DNA from: Didymella arachidicola
Taxonomy: Eukaryota > Ascomycota > Dothideomycetes > Pleosporales > Didymellaceae
Direction: 5' to 3'
NCBI GenBank assembly: GCA_016630955.3
Contig: CM049993.1
Coordinates: forward strand, 992,001-1,056,000
DNA: 64,000 bases
Under the pieces are notes generated by a model. That model was not told the DNA's origin, did not search any database, and saw only the letters and a program-made list of their open reading frames with translations. The translations under genes were made by a program, and so were the position numbers. This document shows, in pieces, positions 52,152 to 64,000 of this stretch (positions within the stretch are counted from its first letter, which is position 1; each line of letters starts with the position of its first letter).

Positions 52152-55100
52152 GTGTATTCGAGGGGAGATGTGAGCGAGGAGTCGAAAGAGGCAGATACCA
52201 GTGCGCGCGCGCGCATGTCGCATAGGCCGGCGTTTGGCGAGTGGGTAGATATTGTAGATGGACTGGGTATATTGTAGACAAACTGCACATGTGGAGTACT
52301 AGATGCCGAACATACTCGACGCTGGACACGGAGCACTGAAAACTGAAAACTCACGGAATACTGAACACTGACTAAACACTAAACAACCCAACATAGCCTT
52401 GCCTCCAACAGCCGACCCATCGCACATCTCCTTCCAGCACAAGCACCTACGACATCCGAAATCAGAACAGATTGGCTCTAATCGCACGCAGCCGTTCACG
52501 CCGAGCGTTGTATGATAGCTTACAATAAACTCACCACGACGCCCAAGTGCAACGTCTCTGCCTTGTTACATGACACACCTGCGGGACCAATTGAACACCA
52601 ACACTGGGATCCACCGGGTACACGATGCCATGGCAAGCGCAGTGGGTAGTCCAAGAGATTGTGGATTCTGCGCTCCGCTGATCCAGCTCCGGCCGCTGTA
52701 CCTAGGTAGGTATCTGTCACGTGCTTGCACTAGTGCAGTCGGAGTACATACGTACCTCCTCCCATAGCGAGATAGCTCGTCAGAACTATATACATATTCA
52801 TGGTCACATACATCTCCCAGTATCGATCATGTTGTTGTGGGACCATGCGTCATCGCCAGCCACACCAATGCGTTAGCTGCGAGAGCGCCACGCGGATGAT
52901 CGCCTGTCAGGGTGTGTCGGCGTGGCTGGTGCAGCGGCCGTGTCGTGGGGTCGTTTACAATCCTGCTTGGCTTGCGAGGACGGGGCATGAGCGCCGGGCG
53001 CATGGAAATATGAGGCCTTGCATGGAGATGGGCTTCGCGAGAGGTAGGTGAAGCATCGCCGTGCAATAGAGCAGTGTGTCGTGGAGGCTGTTCTCATCAT
53101 CGTGTTCGTATCGCTTCTTGTCGACAATGACCTGACAATGGTCAGTCGCAAAGATCAATGTTTTGGATGCTCAGCCTCGTGGGCGAGGCGTCTTCGCAGA
53201 TATAGCGCCGCCAATGACATACTTGGCGGCGGTCACTCACCAAAGGTGATCTTACCAAGATCTTCTACTCATTGTCATATCAGTAGTCCTTGACGAGCTA
53301 GGTCAGAGATGTGCGGTGTCTGTAGACTGAGTGGATCACAGTCTGCAAGTTGATTCTGGTCAAAATTGGTCCAGCCACGACGACCAGTCGTCGGTTACGT
53401 CCCTTCCCTCGGTCGCCTTGAGTCGGTAAGAGCTGTCAGAGTAGGAACACGGCATCTTGAGACGAGATGTCATTGAACTTTGTCAAGATTGTAGGAGACT
53501 TTTGAACGCTCCAGCCCGTGCGATCGGAGACCACGAAGGGACACTTGCAAAGTATCATGCTTACAGCGTAGCTGACTCGGATAAGCTTCTTTCACTGAAG
53601 TCGTACGACGACTACAGCGATGGCTACAAGTCTATCAAATGACCCTGATGAGTCTGGACCTCGCAAATGTCGTCTATCGTCCGGCTTCAGTGATAAAGTT
53701 TGACAGACCGGAGCATTCAAAACAATGACCCACGTCGAGATTTTCCTTTTCAAGAGCCTGGATGAGCCAACATTCATGTGTGCAGAGTAATGGCACGCTG
53801 CACGCGTCCTTGGGCGTGGTAGAGTGGGGACGTGATAGACAGGAACCACCCCCCCACGTCTCTGGGGGAGCCTGCGCAAACTTCCGAATCTATGCAAACG
53901 ATGTGATGCGTCCAACAAGGGTTACAATGGCGAAAGACGGGATAACGCCGAGGATAACGTTGAGAAGCCTGTAATGTCAGGCTGTAACAGCTTGAGTGTG
54001 ATCCCTCTTTCAGACCCTTCGACTTGCATAGGCTTCTCTCCCTACACATGGCCAAATGCCGTGAGTCCGCTAATGAGACTATAGGCCCTTCAGCATCGGT
54101 ACTTCGGCACATCGCCGACTCGCGTCATCATCGTGGTGGTCTTTGCAGATTTGAGGCTCCAGATGTCGGGAAATGGATCGGCATACTTCCGTAAAACGCA
54201 CCTCAAGATATGATAATACAATATAGCTTAGGCAATTACATTCTGACGCAGTACTCGAGCAGCCACGCGTGCGGTGTGAACATGGCAGATCCCCTGCTGT
54301 TCATCTTGATGTGGATACACTGCAAAGAGATCAGTGGACGTAAGCTTGCGTATCATTGCAGCGATATGTGATGACGTTTGAAGGGTCCAAGGACTCTTGC
54401 AAATCAATGCATTGGTGCCTGAGTGACGGTGAAGCGCGCCGCAACCGTGTCGGCACTTTATCGCTTGCAAGGAGCCGATCATGTCTGCAAAGGCTCGTCA
54501 ATGTGGTAAACCAGGATCAGGCCGCTCTTACACGCTGTGTCTGGTGAAATGCGGGCAGTCATGTCCAAAGAGCTACCCTGGTCCATATTACAATAGGTGT
54601 AAGTAATGACGGCACAACTTCCGTGGAGCCGAGCATCGTCACGACTCGAGTATGTCGCGCTTTGATTGAGGTAAAGTTGAGGCTGATAAGGCGAACGCGT
54701 TCAGTGAAGCGGTCAATTTCAAAGTCTGCCGTTGCGATTGAACGCGGTAACGCCTGCCATTCCGGTCAGCCAACGATTATTGAAGGATCAAGACACTTCG
54801 CTCGAAGATTTAGTGTGTGATTGCGATAGTTCGCATACAGGCCTCCACACAAAGGCAAAAAAAAACTCTATCGAATCGAGCTAACTTGCCTGCTTTCGGA
54901 AGACGTGACCACATAGTATTGCGCGCTGCAAGATGAAGCACACGCATACCAGTTCTCAGGAAAGGAGCAGGAAAGGAGGTAACCGCAAGCGGGTCAAATC
55001 GAATGATTTCGACAGGAAGAAAGGTTCGTGCTGTGCACCCCTGCTCATCACCGCGTCGCTTGGCGTGACTTCGGCTCGAGACATGCAGGCGGATAGCACT

Positions 55101-57176
55101 GCCGTCGGTTCGTACACTTGTTGGACATTCTCCGCTGGAGTCGCGACTCTGTCTTGCATGTCGTCGGAATGACAGCGGGGGTGTAAATGACCGAATGCCG
55201 AATGGGTCGAATGCGTTGTCGAGCGTAATTCGTTTGACTCGCTTCAGACGTCGCCCAAGCCATAGTGGCAGGGATGGCATCTTGAAACGGCTCGGGCAGT
55301 CACCAACAGACTGTTTCTTCCTGCAAGCACGCATCGAAGGATCTTCCGCTTCGAGTCAACGGTTGTGAAGGGATTACGAACGTGAAATTTTCTTTTTTTT
55401 GGTAATTGCACCAAAAAGTGGTGATACAGATTCAGTTGCAAAAGAAACAAGACTGCTGACAAACGGACTGCTGCGAGTCAAATAAACCCGGGGGAGTTTC
55501 TCGGGAAAGCTTGGCAAGCTTGTCCTACGGGCGATTGCCTTGAAGGCTTGGATGAACCTGGGTGTTGCTTGTCGAGCACTCAATTGGTATCGCGGATGAG
55601 TTTCGTCAGAAGTGGGGAAGCTAGAAGTGCAACAAATGCCCCGATGGCAGGCAGCACCAAAAGTTGCGAAAGCCTAGTCCTCATCGTTGACGATCGAGGC
55701 CGTCTAGAGCGACCTCACCTAGGCAGGGTCTCAGACATGCCAGCCGTGAGCCAGGCCGCCACGGGCAGAAGCGAAACGAGCTGTTACCGTGTGCGGTCTG
55801 GCTGAAAAAGGTCACTCCTTACAGTGAAAGATCAGTTATCGGCAACCCTTGCCATAGCTACAAGAGACGATATGATAGAGCTCTAGCGGCGTGGGCTCTC
55901 TGTGCGTAATCCACAACCTGGTATAACGGTCGACATGGATTGCTGCTCCTGCGAAACGTGTGCAGGGAAATGGCTGCAGAACTTCAGACCCTGGCCTAAT
56001 TCTGTTTTGACGACCCCGCTCGATGACAGTGATTTGCGCAGGACGGTCTTTTGCAGTGAGAAGCGGTTCAGGGGTACGACTGGCTCCTTGTGAAGACGAA
56101 GGTCACCCTAAAGGTCGCGCTGAAGAGTTCTGGGGTTCGGCTGTGCCGTTCGGGTGCCGCATTTTAACCCTGTTTTTGGCGCCTTGCCGCGTGGGAGTTG
56201 CAAGGAAAGGAAGGCGGACGCGAACGTTAGTTCCGGTTGCCTTGCCATCTTCATACGCAATGAATCTTGGAATTTGGTATACAGTCGAACACTATCAGCA
56301 ACGCTCACGCAGCTATCATCACGACGACTTCAGGAGATACCAGCGAGCTGCGGGTAGCGCCTCTTGGACTTTCATTCCCCAACTCGCTTATTTTACGACT
56401 CGTGCTGAGCCGTGCATCTGCCGCCTACCCTCCCACGTGTTACTGGGTTAAAGCATGCGATCAACCGGCTTTTCTACTAGTTCAGTTGAGCCCCTCCGGC
56501 TCTTGATGAAGATTCCGCCGTCCACAGCGCCAGTGCTGTCAGGACTCGTAATTGAACTCTGCTGTGTCATGCGCTTACGCGCTAGAGCAAACTCTCGAGG
56601 TCGACTCCTCAGCGTCATGCAGATCGACAAAATGCATCTCGCCAAGAACAACCGGTTTGGGAACATGCTTGAGGTGGAGTAGCTAGGAAGATGCCGTGAT
56701 GCACAATGTGCAGATCCACCTAGTCCTTAGCTCTGACATTATAGCCCTGGACGTTCCCCAGAGCTCGCCAGACATGCGAGGTTAGGCTCGCGTTTCAAAC
56801 CACAGCCCGCCATAGCCGAATCTGGATGCGCCTCCGACAGCCTAGACGCACTGCTATTAAGGTGCCTTGCCTTACCAGGGGGTTCCTGGTTGCCGCATGT
56901 ATCAATAGCAGTTTGCAATAGCCACACTTAAGGCGCTACATTGCCTTTCGCCGGTTGGAATGCAGGGAACGCCCTTATGTTTGACAAACCCGCTTTCGAA
57001 GTCTCACCTACCTTGCACTTCAGACAGTGAGCCACGGGATCCTCAAACATCGACCATGACACACATCGCCAGCTGCATACGCCCCGATGCTGCTAAGAAT
57101 TCCGTTTATATAACCCAAGAAACATCCTACAGGATGACCGTACGTGCCCAAAAGCATACAACTTTCTTCAATTTCG
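52152..57176. other. gene desert, 5 kb
   Basis: Only open frames of about 60-110 codons, plus one of 174 on the minus strand (54810-55334), are present; none has a domain, plausible splicing or coding-like composition. Base composition is ordinary, not the AT-rich look of RIP-degraded repeats, and I find no transposon ends or tRNA by eye. Its right part should contain the promoter of the Uds1 gene. Confidence 0.5.
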
Positions 57177-58866
57177 ATGAACCACCACCACCTGCCTCGC
57201 CGGTCTTGTTCGCTAAGAGACCTCCAGGCTACAAAAGACTCAGACGTGCCAAGTGCATCTTTGTGCAAAAGTCCCTCTACCACCAACTTGTCTCAGGCTA
57301 TCCCCAGATATCAACTCTGGCCATCGGCGAGAAGCCCTGTGGGATCACCGTCTGACAAGCTAGCTGCTCTATCTGTTGGCCGTTCCGGTACATCACTCAG
57401 CGATACTGCTGTTCCTACTGAGACTGTTCCGTTCTGGCAACGCTCAGGCTCAATGTCAAGAAGAAGAAAAGTTAGTGTTCCCGAACTTTCGGGCACCATG
57501 ACTACCGTGCAGGAGATGCCAGTGGACTCTCGTAAGTGACTTCACAATACCTTTAACTGCGATGACTTATCATTATAAAGCCACGATCCCAGGTAGACCA
57601 GCTCTGCGCCGACCGTCGTACGAGACCTTCGGTCACGAGCGGTCCAACAGTGCCCCTGGTACAGCCTGGAGAACCGGTCCCTTTGGAGATGCAATGATCT
57701 CCTGCATTACAGGGCCATCGCCTGTCCTGACACAGCAAGCTACCCCCGCTTCCATTCACGACAGCAACAGTGGCAGGCCACTCTCCCCAATCTTGAGCCC
57801 TGGCGCAAAACCGTCTCTCAAGGTAAATACCGCCAACTCCATAGCCCCACCTGAAGTACCACCCAAGTCGCCTGCAATCGAGCGCAAAGGCTCGCCTTCC
57901 CCGCTCAAACTCAGCTCCAAGTCCAGCAGAACTGCACTCGTAACCCCTGGATCTGCTGTTTCGGGTGGAGCCGCCCTTATCAGTGCGGCAGATGCCAGAC
58001 GATCGCCAAAGACCGGCGCCCCTTTGCCCACCCCCTCTTCTGCGGTCTCCCACTCCTTTAGAGCAGCATCACCCCGTGACTCACCAAAGGTTGAGAAGCA
58101 GGATCCTATGGCCACACAAGGAGCCTCGCACAGCCGCAACATGTCAGAGTCCTCTATCATGGACCGCGGTCGTCCGACTCAGCGTTCCAAGAGGTCACAT
58201 AGCCGTACTGCTTCCGAGTCTGTTGGGCCTACTGCCCAGGTTGCGGACAACTGGACGCTTCCTCTTGGCATGCTTGTGCCTGAGGCATCCAGGCTCATGA
58301 GTGATGTGGATCAACAATCGCTCCACAAACAGGCCTACGAACAAGCCGGAAACTTCAAGGTCCTCAACAAGTGCGACGTTGCCTCGTTATCCAGAGAGCT
58401 TCGGGCCTTGGATGAACGCTGCGACTACCTCCGTAAGACGTACAAGTCATTGCGAGCAGGGCGACAGAAGCTTCATTCGCGGATGATATCCTATCTGAAA
58501 CGCGGCGAGACTGTCATATTCTCCCGCGAATCCCTCCTTAAGCAGGAGGAGGCTCTTGCCGAGCTCGATAGCTCCATCGATGAATTCATTGCCAAGCTAG
58601 AGCAGTCTGAGAACCGACGCTTGCGCCTCAGGCAAAAGCTTCTGGAACACGTAGCTGCAGCTCTTGTCCTCAGCCCCACAATGCGTGGTGATGCTGCTGA
58701 GACGACTCCACCTCGGAGTCCCGTCAAGGCAGAGAATAGCCCAACCCGCCCAGAGCGGAAGGACACAGAGTCGATCAAGATCTACGCCGATGGCCACGTT
58801 CTTAATCTCTTCTCTGACATCGAGAAAGCAATTGGCCAGCTTTGCGAGCAACAGTGCGAAGCCTAG
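57177..58866 (+). CDS. Uds1-family (up-regulated during septation) protein
   Basis: Protein of about 546 aa, exons 57177-57531 and 57581-58866, intron 49 nt with donor GTAAGT; the splice reads PVDSPTIPGRPALRRPSYET. The first 330 residues are Ser/Pro-rich and disordered, with many S/T-P sites. The conserved Uds1 domain is at about 355-470: FKVLNKCDVASLSRELRALD, then ERCDYLRKTYKSLRAGRQKL and HSRMISYLKR, predicted coiled coil. The end (ESIKIYADGHVLNLFSDIEK) is less conserved. Fission yeast Uds1 is induced in septation, and the domain is widespread in filamentous fungi with unclear role, perhaps at septa. Start uncertain: an in-frame ATG at 57144 would add 11 residues. Confidence 0.82.
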
Positions 58867-60273
58867 CACAGCCTGTTGAGCCCAACACCCCAACACCCCA
58901 ACATTGTTACGGACTCACAATTACTTCGCCTTATGGCACTTTGCCTTATGAGGCACTTCATTAATATCGGATTACCCTTCGCATGTAACTACGACAGTAT
59001 CACGGCCTATATCTTGCATTCATCCCCATTTCATGTCCACTGTCCGTGGAGTCCACTTGGCTCTAACGCGTTTCACACCGGCCTTCGCCGATTTCATTCC
59101 AACGTTATCTTGATTCAAGCCGATACCCGGTCCGCACTTGGTTTCAATACTTTAAGTTCGTTTTCTTTCTTTTTGCAAGAGTGGTGGTGATGACATCTTG
59201 GGGCGTTTCAGGCGCGGCGGGATAAATCCAGAAACGGCAGGACCACTGCAGTATGATGTAGCATAGCCCAATATCGCTCCAAGGAGCACCAGAAACGTAT
59301 TCCACATACCAGAGCTCTCTCAGTGTTTCAAACAGACGAGGTGGTAACCAAATGTGAGGCACAAGTGACCCGGGCACTAAGTCGCTGGCTCCACGATCCC
59401 ACTGGCTGGATGCCTCGGGGACATGATCCTTATGATATTACCCGCTATGGCGCACCCGGCAAATCCAGGAAGCAATCCGAATACCAACATCACTTTGAAG
59501 CAAGGCTGGGTCGGAATGTATTCCCGCCTTGCTAGGATGATGTCTTCACCGAGAAAACGGAAAGATTGGTTGAGGTCATCGTAAGACTAGAGGTATACAA
59601 TAGCAGCTATAGTCTGTTTCAGCGGCATCGGGACATTTGCGAACGCCCAACCTGCATGTCCAGATGTGCAGAGGCGTGTGGGGCTTGTCAGGTCGATGCG
59701 TGCTAGTTCAAACACACATCGCCTCTCACCCTGACTGTTCGCCAGGTCAAGAGCACGACAAGAACATCCATTTTCGCGTTGAAGAAAGATGCCGCACATT
59801 TCGGGGCCCGCCGGATGTCGGCTTGTGTAGGTACCCACGTTGTGCATCAGGAGCAGAGAAATGTAACAGTATGGAGGATGTGCAGCAGAGTGTTCTGGGT
59901 GCTCAATGTCAATTTACGTCGTTACGAGGGCCATGATCCAAGACGTCGTTTCAAAAGTTTTGCGCAGGAGGACCGGTCTTGCCGGAGTTACCCACCGGGT
60001 AAGAGTGCGTTCGAAGAATTTCAAGGCTGAACGTGGCCAGCCCTGGGATAGTCACTACTTCCATGGAACGTAGGAAAACATTTGATCATCTGGCTCCGGG
60101 TGAGTAAGGCAGTCAATGTGGCGGGGCTTGCACGAGCGTGAATCGTTGATTGCTTGCGGAAGGGATGGCGGTGTTGCTTGGCGGGGTTGGGCGCACTGGC
60201 CACCTCAAAAAGTTTCGATAGGAACGACACGCAATAATTGACGAGAACAACACACTCACTTCATACCGATATC
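58867..60273. other. intergenic, 1.4 kb
   Basis: No gene, repeat or RNA is supported. The start has a short CCCAACACCCCAACA repeat near 58882. The right end should hold the PRPP synthetase promoter. Confidence 0.5.
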
Positions 60274-61721
60274 ATGGCGACAAACAGCATAAAGCTGCTT
60301 ACTGGCAACAGCTACCCCCAGCTCGCCCAGCTGGTCGCTGACAGGTATGTTTTGCCAGCTCGAATGATTCAGAACTCTCCTTGGCATACTCTTCGTTCGT
60401 CGACTCAGCCTGCAAAAATGCTCGAGAGCCTGTATAAGACAGTTCTGCAGTCGCAAAATGCTAGCAGTTGCTCTCACTTGTCATTTCAATCGTTGCGGGC
60501 CAATTTCATCTTGCTTATTGCCAAGTACTTCGAACTACCTACTAACAGATCAATTTAGGCTCGGTATTGAGCTCACCAAGATCTTGGTCCTTCAGTATTC
60601 AAACCAGGAGACATCTGTCACCATCGGCGAATCTGTCAGAGATGAGGATGGTATGCAGAAATTATGCAGATCGTGAAAGTCTTCTGTGGCTCATAATAGC
60701 ACAGTTTTCATCCTGCAATCTACCCCACCAGGCGACATCAACGATGCCCTCATGGAGCTCCTGATCATGATCAACGCATGCAAGACTGCTTCTGCACGTC
60801 GCATCACTGCAGTTTTGCCGAACTTCCCGTACGCACGCCAGGACAAGAAGGACAAGTCTCGTGCACCCATCACCGCCAAATTGATGGCCAACATGCTCCA
60901 GACTGCTGGCTGCAACCATGTGATCACCATGGACCTCCACGCCAGTCAAATTCAGGGCTTCTTCAACGTGCCCGTGGACAACCTTTATGCGGAGCCTAGC
61001 ACCTTACGATGGATCCGCGAGAACCTGGATGTAAAAAATTGTGTGATTGTCAGTCCTGATGCTGGTGGTGCAAAGAGGTAAGAATACCCTGCACATGGGT
61101 AGCTCCGTGTGAAACATGCTCGTTCGATCCCAGGGCAAGCGCCAGCCATGCACTGTCAATGAGATGCAATTCGTTGAGCTGTAGTCTCCGATATTGCCTC
61201 ACTATTCCCGGCCTTGCAATGCTAACGATGATGCAGAGCAACTTCTATCGCGGATGGTCTCAACTTGCCCTTTGCGCTAATCCACAAAGAGCGCACTCGT
61301 CCGAACGAGGTCTCCAGAATGACCCTGGTCGGAGAAGTATCTGGCAAGACTGCTATTCTTGTGGACGATATGGCGGACACTTGTGGAACACTTGTCAAGG
61401 CCGCCAGCGTTTTGATCGATCAAGGCGGAGCTAAGGACGCTATCGCTATTGTCACCCACGGCATCCTCAGCGGGAACGCCATCGAGTCTCTCAACGGCAG
61501 TAGACTCAAGAAGATCGTTGTGACCAACACTGTACCCCACGAAGAGAAGAAGGAGATTTGCGACCGCATCGAGACGATCGACATCAGTCCCACAGTAAGT
61601 GCACATGTGATGTTTAATAAGAAACCACCATCTAACAATTGTACAGCTTGCTGAGGCATGCAGACGTACCCACAACGGCGAGAGTGTGTCTTTCCTCTTC
61701 AAGCATGCGCCCGTTGATTAG
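60274..61721 (+). CDS. PRS: ribose-phosphate pyrophosphokinase (PRPP synthetase)
   Basis: PRPP synthetase, which transfers pyrophosphate from ATP to ribose-5-phosphate for purine, pyrimidine, His and Trp synthesis. Length 322 aa in five exons: 60274-60344, 60559-60650, 60705-61077, 61237-61594 and 61647-61721, with introns of 214, 54, 159 and 52 nt; all joins keep frame. The start MATNSIKLLTGNSYPQLAQL and the signature NFPYARQDKKDKSRAPITAK (ATP-site flexible loop region) are visible, as is the PRPP-binding loop AILVDDMADTCGTL. The C-terminus SVSFLFKHAPVD matches the family. Which yeast paralogue (Prs2, 3 or 4 type, no long insertion) cannot be told by eye. Two introns are longer than usual for this window. 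Confidence 0.95.
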
Positions 61722-64000
61722 AACCGGTATACCCCACAAGAGCACATGCTTTCATTCGTTACTGGCGTTAAGGAGTATGGGTCAAAGCTACATTGCGCCA
61801 CTGCCGATCTTAAGGCTGTCCTGATCAGTCTAACGAGCTATTGCGCATTCAATTACCGCGATCGTCCGCTACATCGTGAAGCTACTGCTGTTAAAAGTAA
61901 GCAAGGTTGTCGTACTACGCCCGCATGAGTGATTGCGAACTTCTAAATCTTATGTTGCTAGGCTCAGGGAGAACACTAAGCCGCTGTCAACATGTCCGAC
62001 GTTCGCGACAAGGAGGCACATGTTTTGCAAGTGTGTGCATTGCGCTAATGCGACTAGTTACAACATGGACCGCACCGGCCAAACTTTATATCGTCATCAA
62101 ACCAGCCATCTTTGATTCAACCGCGCTCGACGATATTCTACAGCTACAGCCTTTCTGGCTTTGTTCTGGTCGCCCATTCGGCTTACCTTGTGGCTCGTGC
62201 ATGCACATTAGGCACGTATCCCATGTCCTGCTCGGTTCATAAGCAACCTGAACTTGGTCCACTGTACTCTGGTACACTATAGACATCGAGTCCTTGCCGC
62301 ACTCGTACGCGAGACCGATATTTCCGTCTACACGAGTAAGGCTTCCTGCGGAGCTACCAAACGTCCAAGTACCGTGCACTTCGCAACGACGAAGGTACTC
62401 GCACATATTGGGCGGACTTACCCCTCCGGCGCCCCTGCCTTGAGCTAAAGTAACTTCCTATACGGAGACTCCATACCTCCAGTCTCTAAAACCCACGAGA
62501 CCCACAGACGATCGCGGGAAGCTTCGTTGCTAGTCTCCGGATCTTCCCTATTCCACGTGGTGTTGCATTCGCTCCACCCTCGTACACCTGAGCTACTCCG
62601 AGGATAATGCGGAAATTGCATGGTGATTCTTTGATCTCCCAGGCCTCAGGGTCTGCAATTGCCACTATTGCTAATTATATGGCGCCAGTCATCTGAGCTT
62701 TCAACGGCTCGACCAAGCTCGCATCGCCCTGCATTGATTACCTGGCACAACATTGGGTATGCACTACCACATCCGGCGTTTCGGTGCCTGTACCAGTCGC
62801 AGATGCCCTTTCCCCATCATTGTGTCAATGTCCTCTGTGGTCAAAACTTCATGATTCCTGCGTTACAGAAACAAGGCTGGAAGGTCGACTCATGGGCGCC
62901 GCCTAGCCTAAAGTTCCTGCAAATTGCCGACCAAAGTATGGACGGCATGTATCCAGATGAGGCTCAACAGCTTGGCAGACTCACACTCCATCACCGAGAT
63001 AGCCAATTTCGACGAGCCACACATTCCAATTTGGTTCTAGAAGAGAGGCAATGGCGCAACCGTCCAGGCGTGCTTATCTCATAGAGTATATTCGAGAAGT
63101 CAACGATTACGTTATATCTCAGCATTTCTGTGGCAATACTTGGCGCACCGCACCTGCTCCACTGTCGCATAACATTGTGGCACAAGCGGAAGTGAAGGCA
63201 CGTCCCTAATGGTTCAACGTTGGTCTCGAAACCTCCACCCCGCTCCGCTCCACCTGCTGAACAATATGGCCGAAACCTTCGCACCTCGCATGTTGTAACC
63301 TCAAGGCGTTACTCTGCGAAACTGATAAACTCCAGGTTGTCACACCTCCCCGAAAGTATCTAAATACCCTATCTCGTAATCATATGCATGCACAACACCG
63401 TGCCATGCATGTGCTAGACCCTTCAGCAACTCGACCGGGTCACGCGCGGCCAACAGAAATATGCCTTGAGCAGGACCGATGGAACAGGGTCCAGGCTCGT
63501 AGAACAGGGTCTCGGTTGAGTTCAGGCTCGAGCAGACCCTGATCTGAGCCTCGCGGGAGTGTTGTGCATTAGGTTTTGGTGGCTTTCGAGGGTTTGTGGA
63601 AGGCCCGATGAAAGACATCATGACCCTGGAACTCAAATACGACGACGGGTCCGACCTCGCATCGAGTGCACGCAACAATGCTCGGCATGGTGAGCCGCAC
63701 CTGTACGAGGCTGCGAGGGCAAGGCCCCGATTTGGAAGGAGGTTCGTTGGGCCCAGAGTAATGGTCGAAAAGAGTTAGGTGAACGAGATGCGGGGAGCGC
63801 ATTCTGTTGCGGAAGGAGTAACGAGCGAACTCGCAAATGCTAGATGGTGATCCTTTGGCACTTTGAGTCTTCGCTAGAAGTAAACCAGAATCGGGATTTA
63901 CTTTCAATGAACTTGGAAGGCGACTTTTGCCTTGGGTGGCGAAGCAAGTCTAACTAGCATCACCGCGTACATTCGTGGTTTCCGTTGGATTGCACGAAGC
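61722..64000. other. right-end region without supported gene
   Basis: The last 2.3 kb contain only frames of up to about 140 codons. The two overlapping minus-strand frames at 63340-63907 and a plus-strand frame at 62659-63084 show no domain. A gene with its body outside the window cannot be excluded. Confidence 0.45.

Noticed and set aside
51144..52223. 359-codon minus-strand frame opposite DIC1
   Set aside because: A shadow caused by the strong GC bias at third codon positions of DIC1.
54810..55334. 174-codon minus-strand frame in the gene desert
   Set aside because: No domain and no conserved-looking segments; overlapping frames on both strands are equally long.
56960..57355. 131-codon frame overlapping the Uds1 first exon, with a PPPPASP stretch
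   Set aside because: It is in a different frame; no GT-AG intron I tried links it to the RYQLWPS region in frame.
62659..63084. 141-codon plus-strand frame
   Set aside because: No domain; composition like flanking non-coding DNA.
63340..63907. Two overlapping 112-codon minus-strand frames
   Set aside because: They could be exons of a gene, but no splice pair gives a recognisable protein.

Overview
The window is nuclear DNA of a filamentous ascomycete (Pezizomycotina; a dothideomycete is my best guess, not proven). The basis is many GT-AG introns of about 45-60 nt that restore conserved reading frames, fungal-type gene architectures (a fused TRP5, a meiotic Cdc20-family activator, a Uds1 septation protein, a Mus7/Mms22 protein), GPI-anchored and secreted wall-type proteins, and Tc1/mariner-pogo transposons.

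Layout. 0-12 kb: 5'-truncated TauD-type dioxygenase; a protein with three tandem Zn2Cys6-like clusters; a histidine phosphatase ending in a PCNA-binding-like motif; a Ser/Thr-rich GPI-anchored wall protein; a secreted GH3 glycosidase. 12.7-18 kb: succinate dehydrogenase flavoprotein (SDH1) and tryptophan synthase (TRP5), tail-to-head on the minus strand, the latter with a Gcn4/CpcA site upstream. 18.4-28.4 kb: accessory island. Two paralogous Cys-rich genes, then a nest of transposons (a 1.85-kb pogo-like element inside a 2.13-kb one, both with uninterrupted DD35D transposase genes and both flanked by TA), a cluster of nested MITEs, a Cys-rich/ubiquitin-like gene and a BTB gene. 29.4-52.2 kb: dense conserved block with a MARVEL-type membrane protein, Mus7/Mms22 (2260 aa, one exon), a small single-TM protein, BET4, an AMA1-type APC/C activator, RPS6, RPB3, a calcipressin (RCN1), mitochondrial Phe-tRNA synthetase (MSF1) and the dicarboxylate carrier DIC1. 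52.2-57.1 kb: gene desert. 57.2-61.7 kb: a Uds1-family protein and a five-exon PRPP synthetase. 61.7-64 kb: no supported gene.

The genes are individually transcribed. Several share short divergent promoters (MUS7/small TM gene, BET4/AMA1, MSF1/DIC1). Housekeeping themes are mitochondrial energy and transport (SDH1, DIC1, MSF1), amino-acid/nucleotide precursor supply (TRP5, PRPP synthetase) and transcription/translation (RPB3, RPS6). The less ordinary observations are the nested intact transposons, the MITE nest, a long nested hairpin inside an RPS6 intron, a PIP-box on a phosphatase, the triple Zn2Cys6 protein, and a damaged or AT-AC splice junction in AMA1. Exon boundaries were placed by eye and checked by frame arithmetic and family motifs, not by transcripts or alignments.
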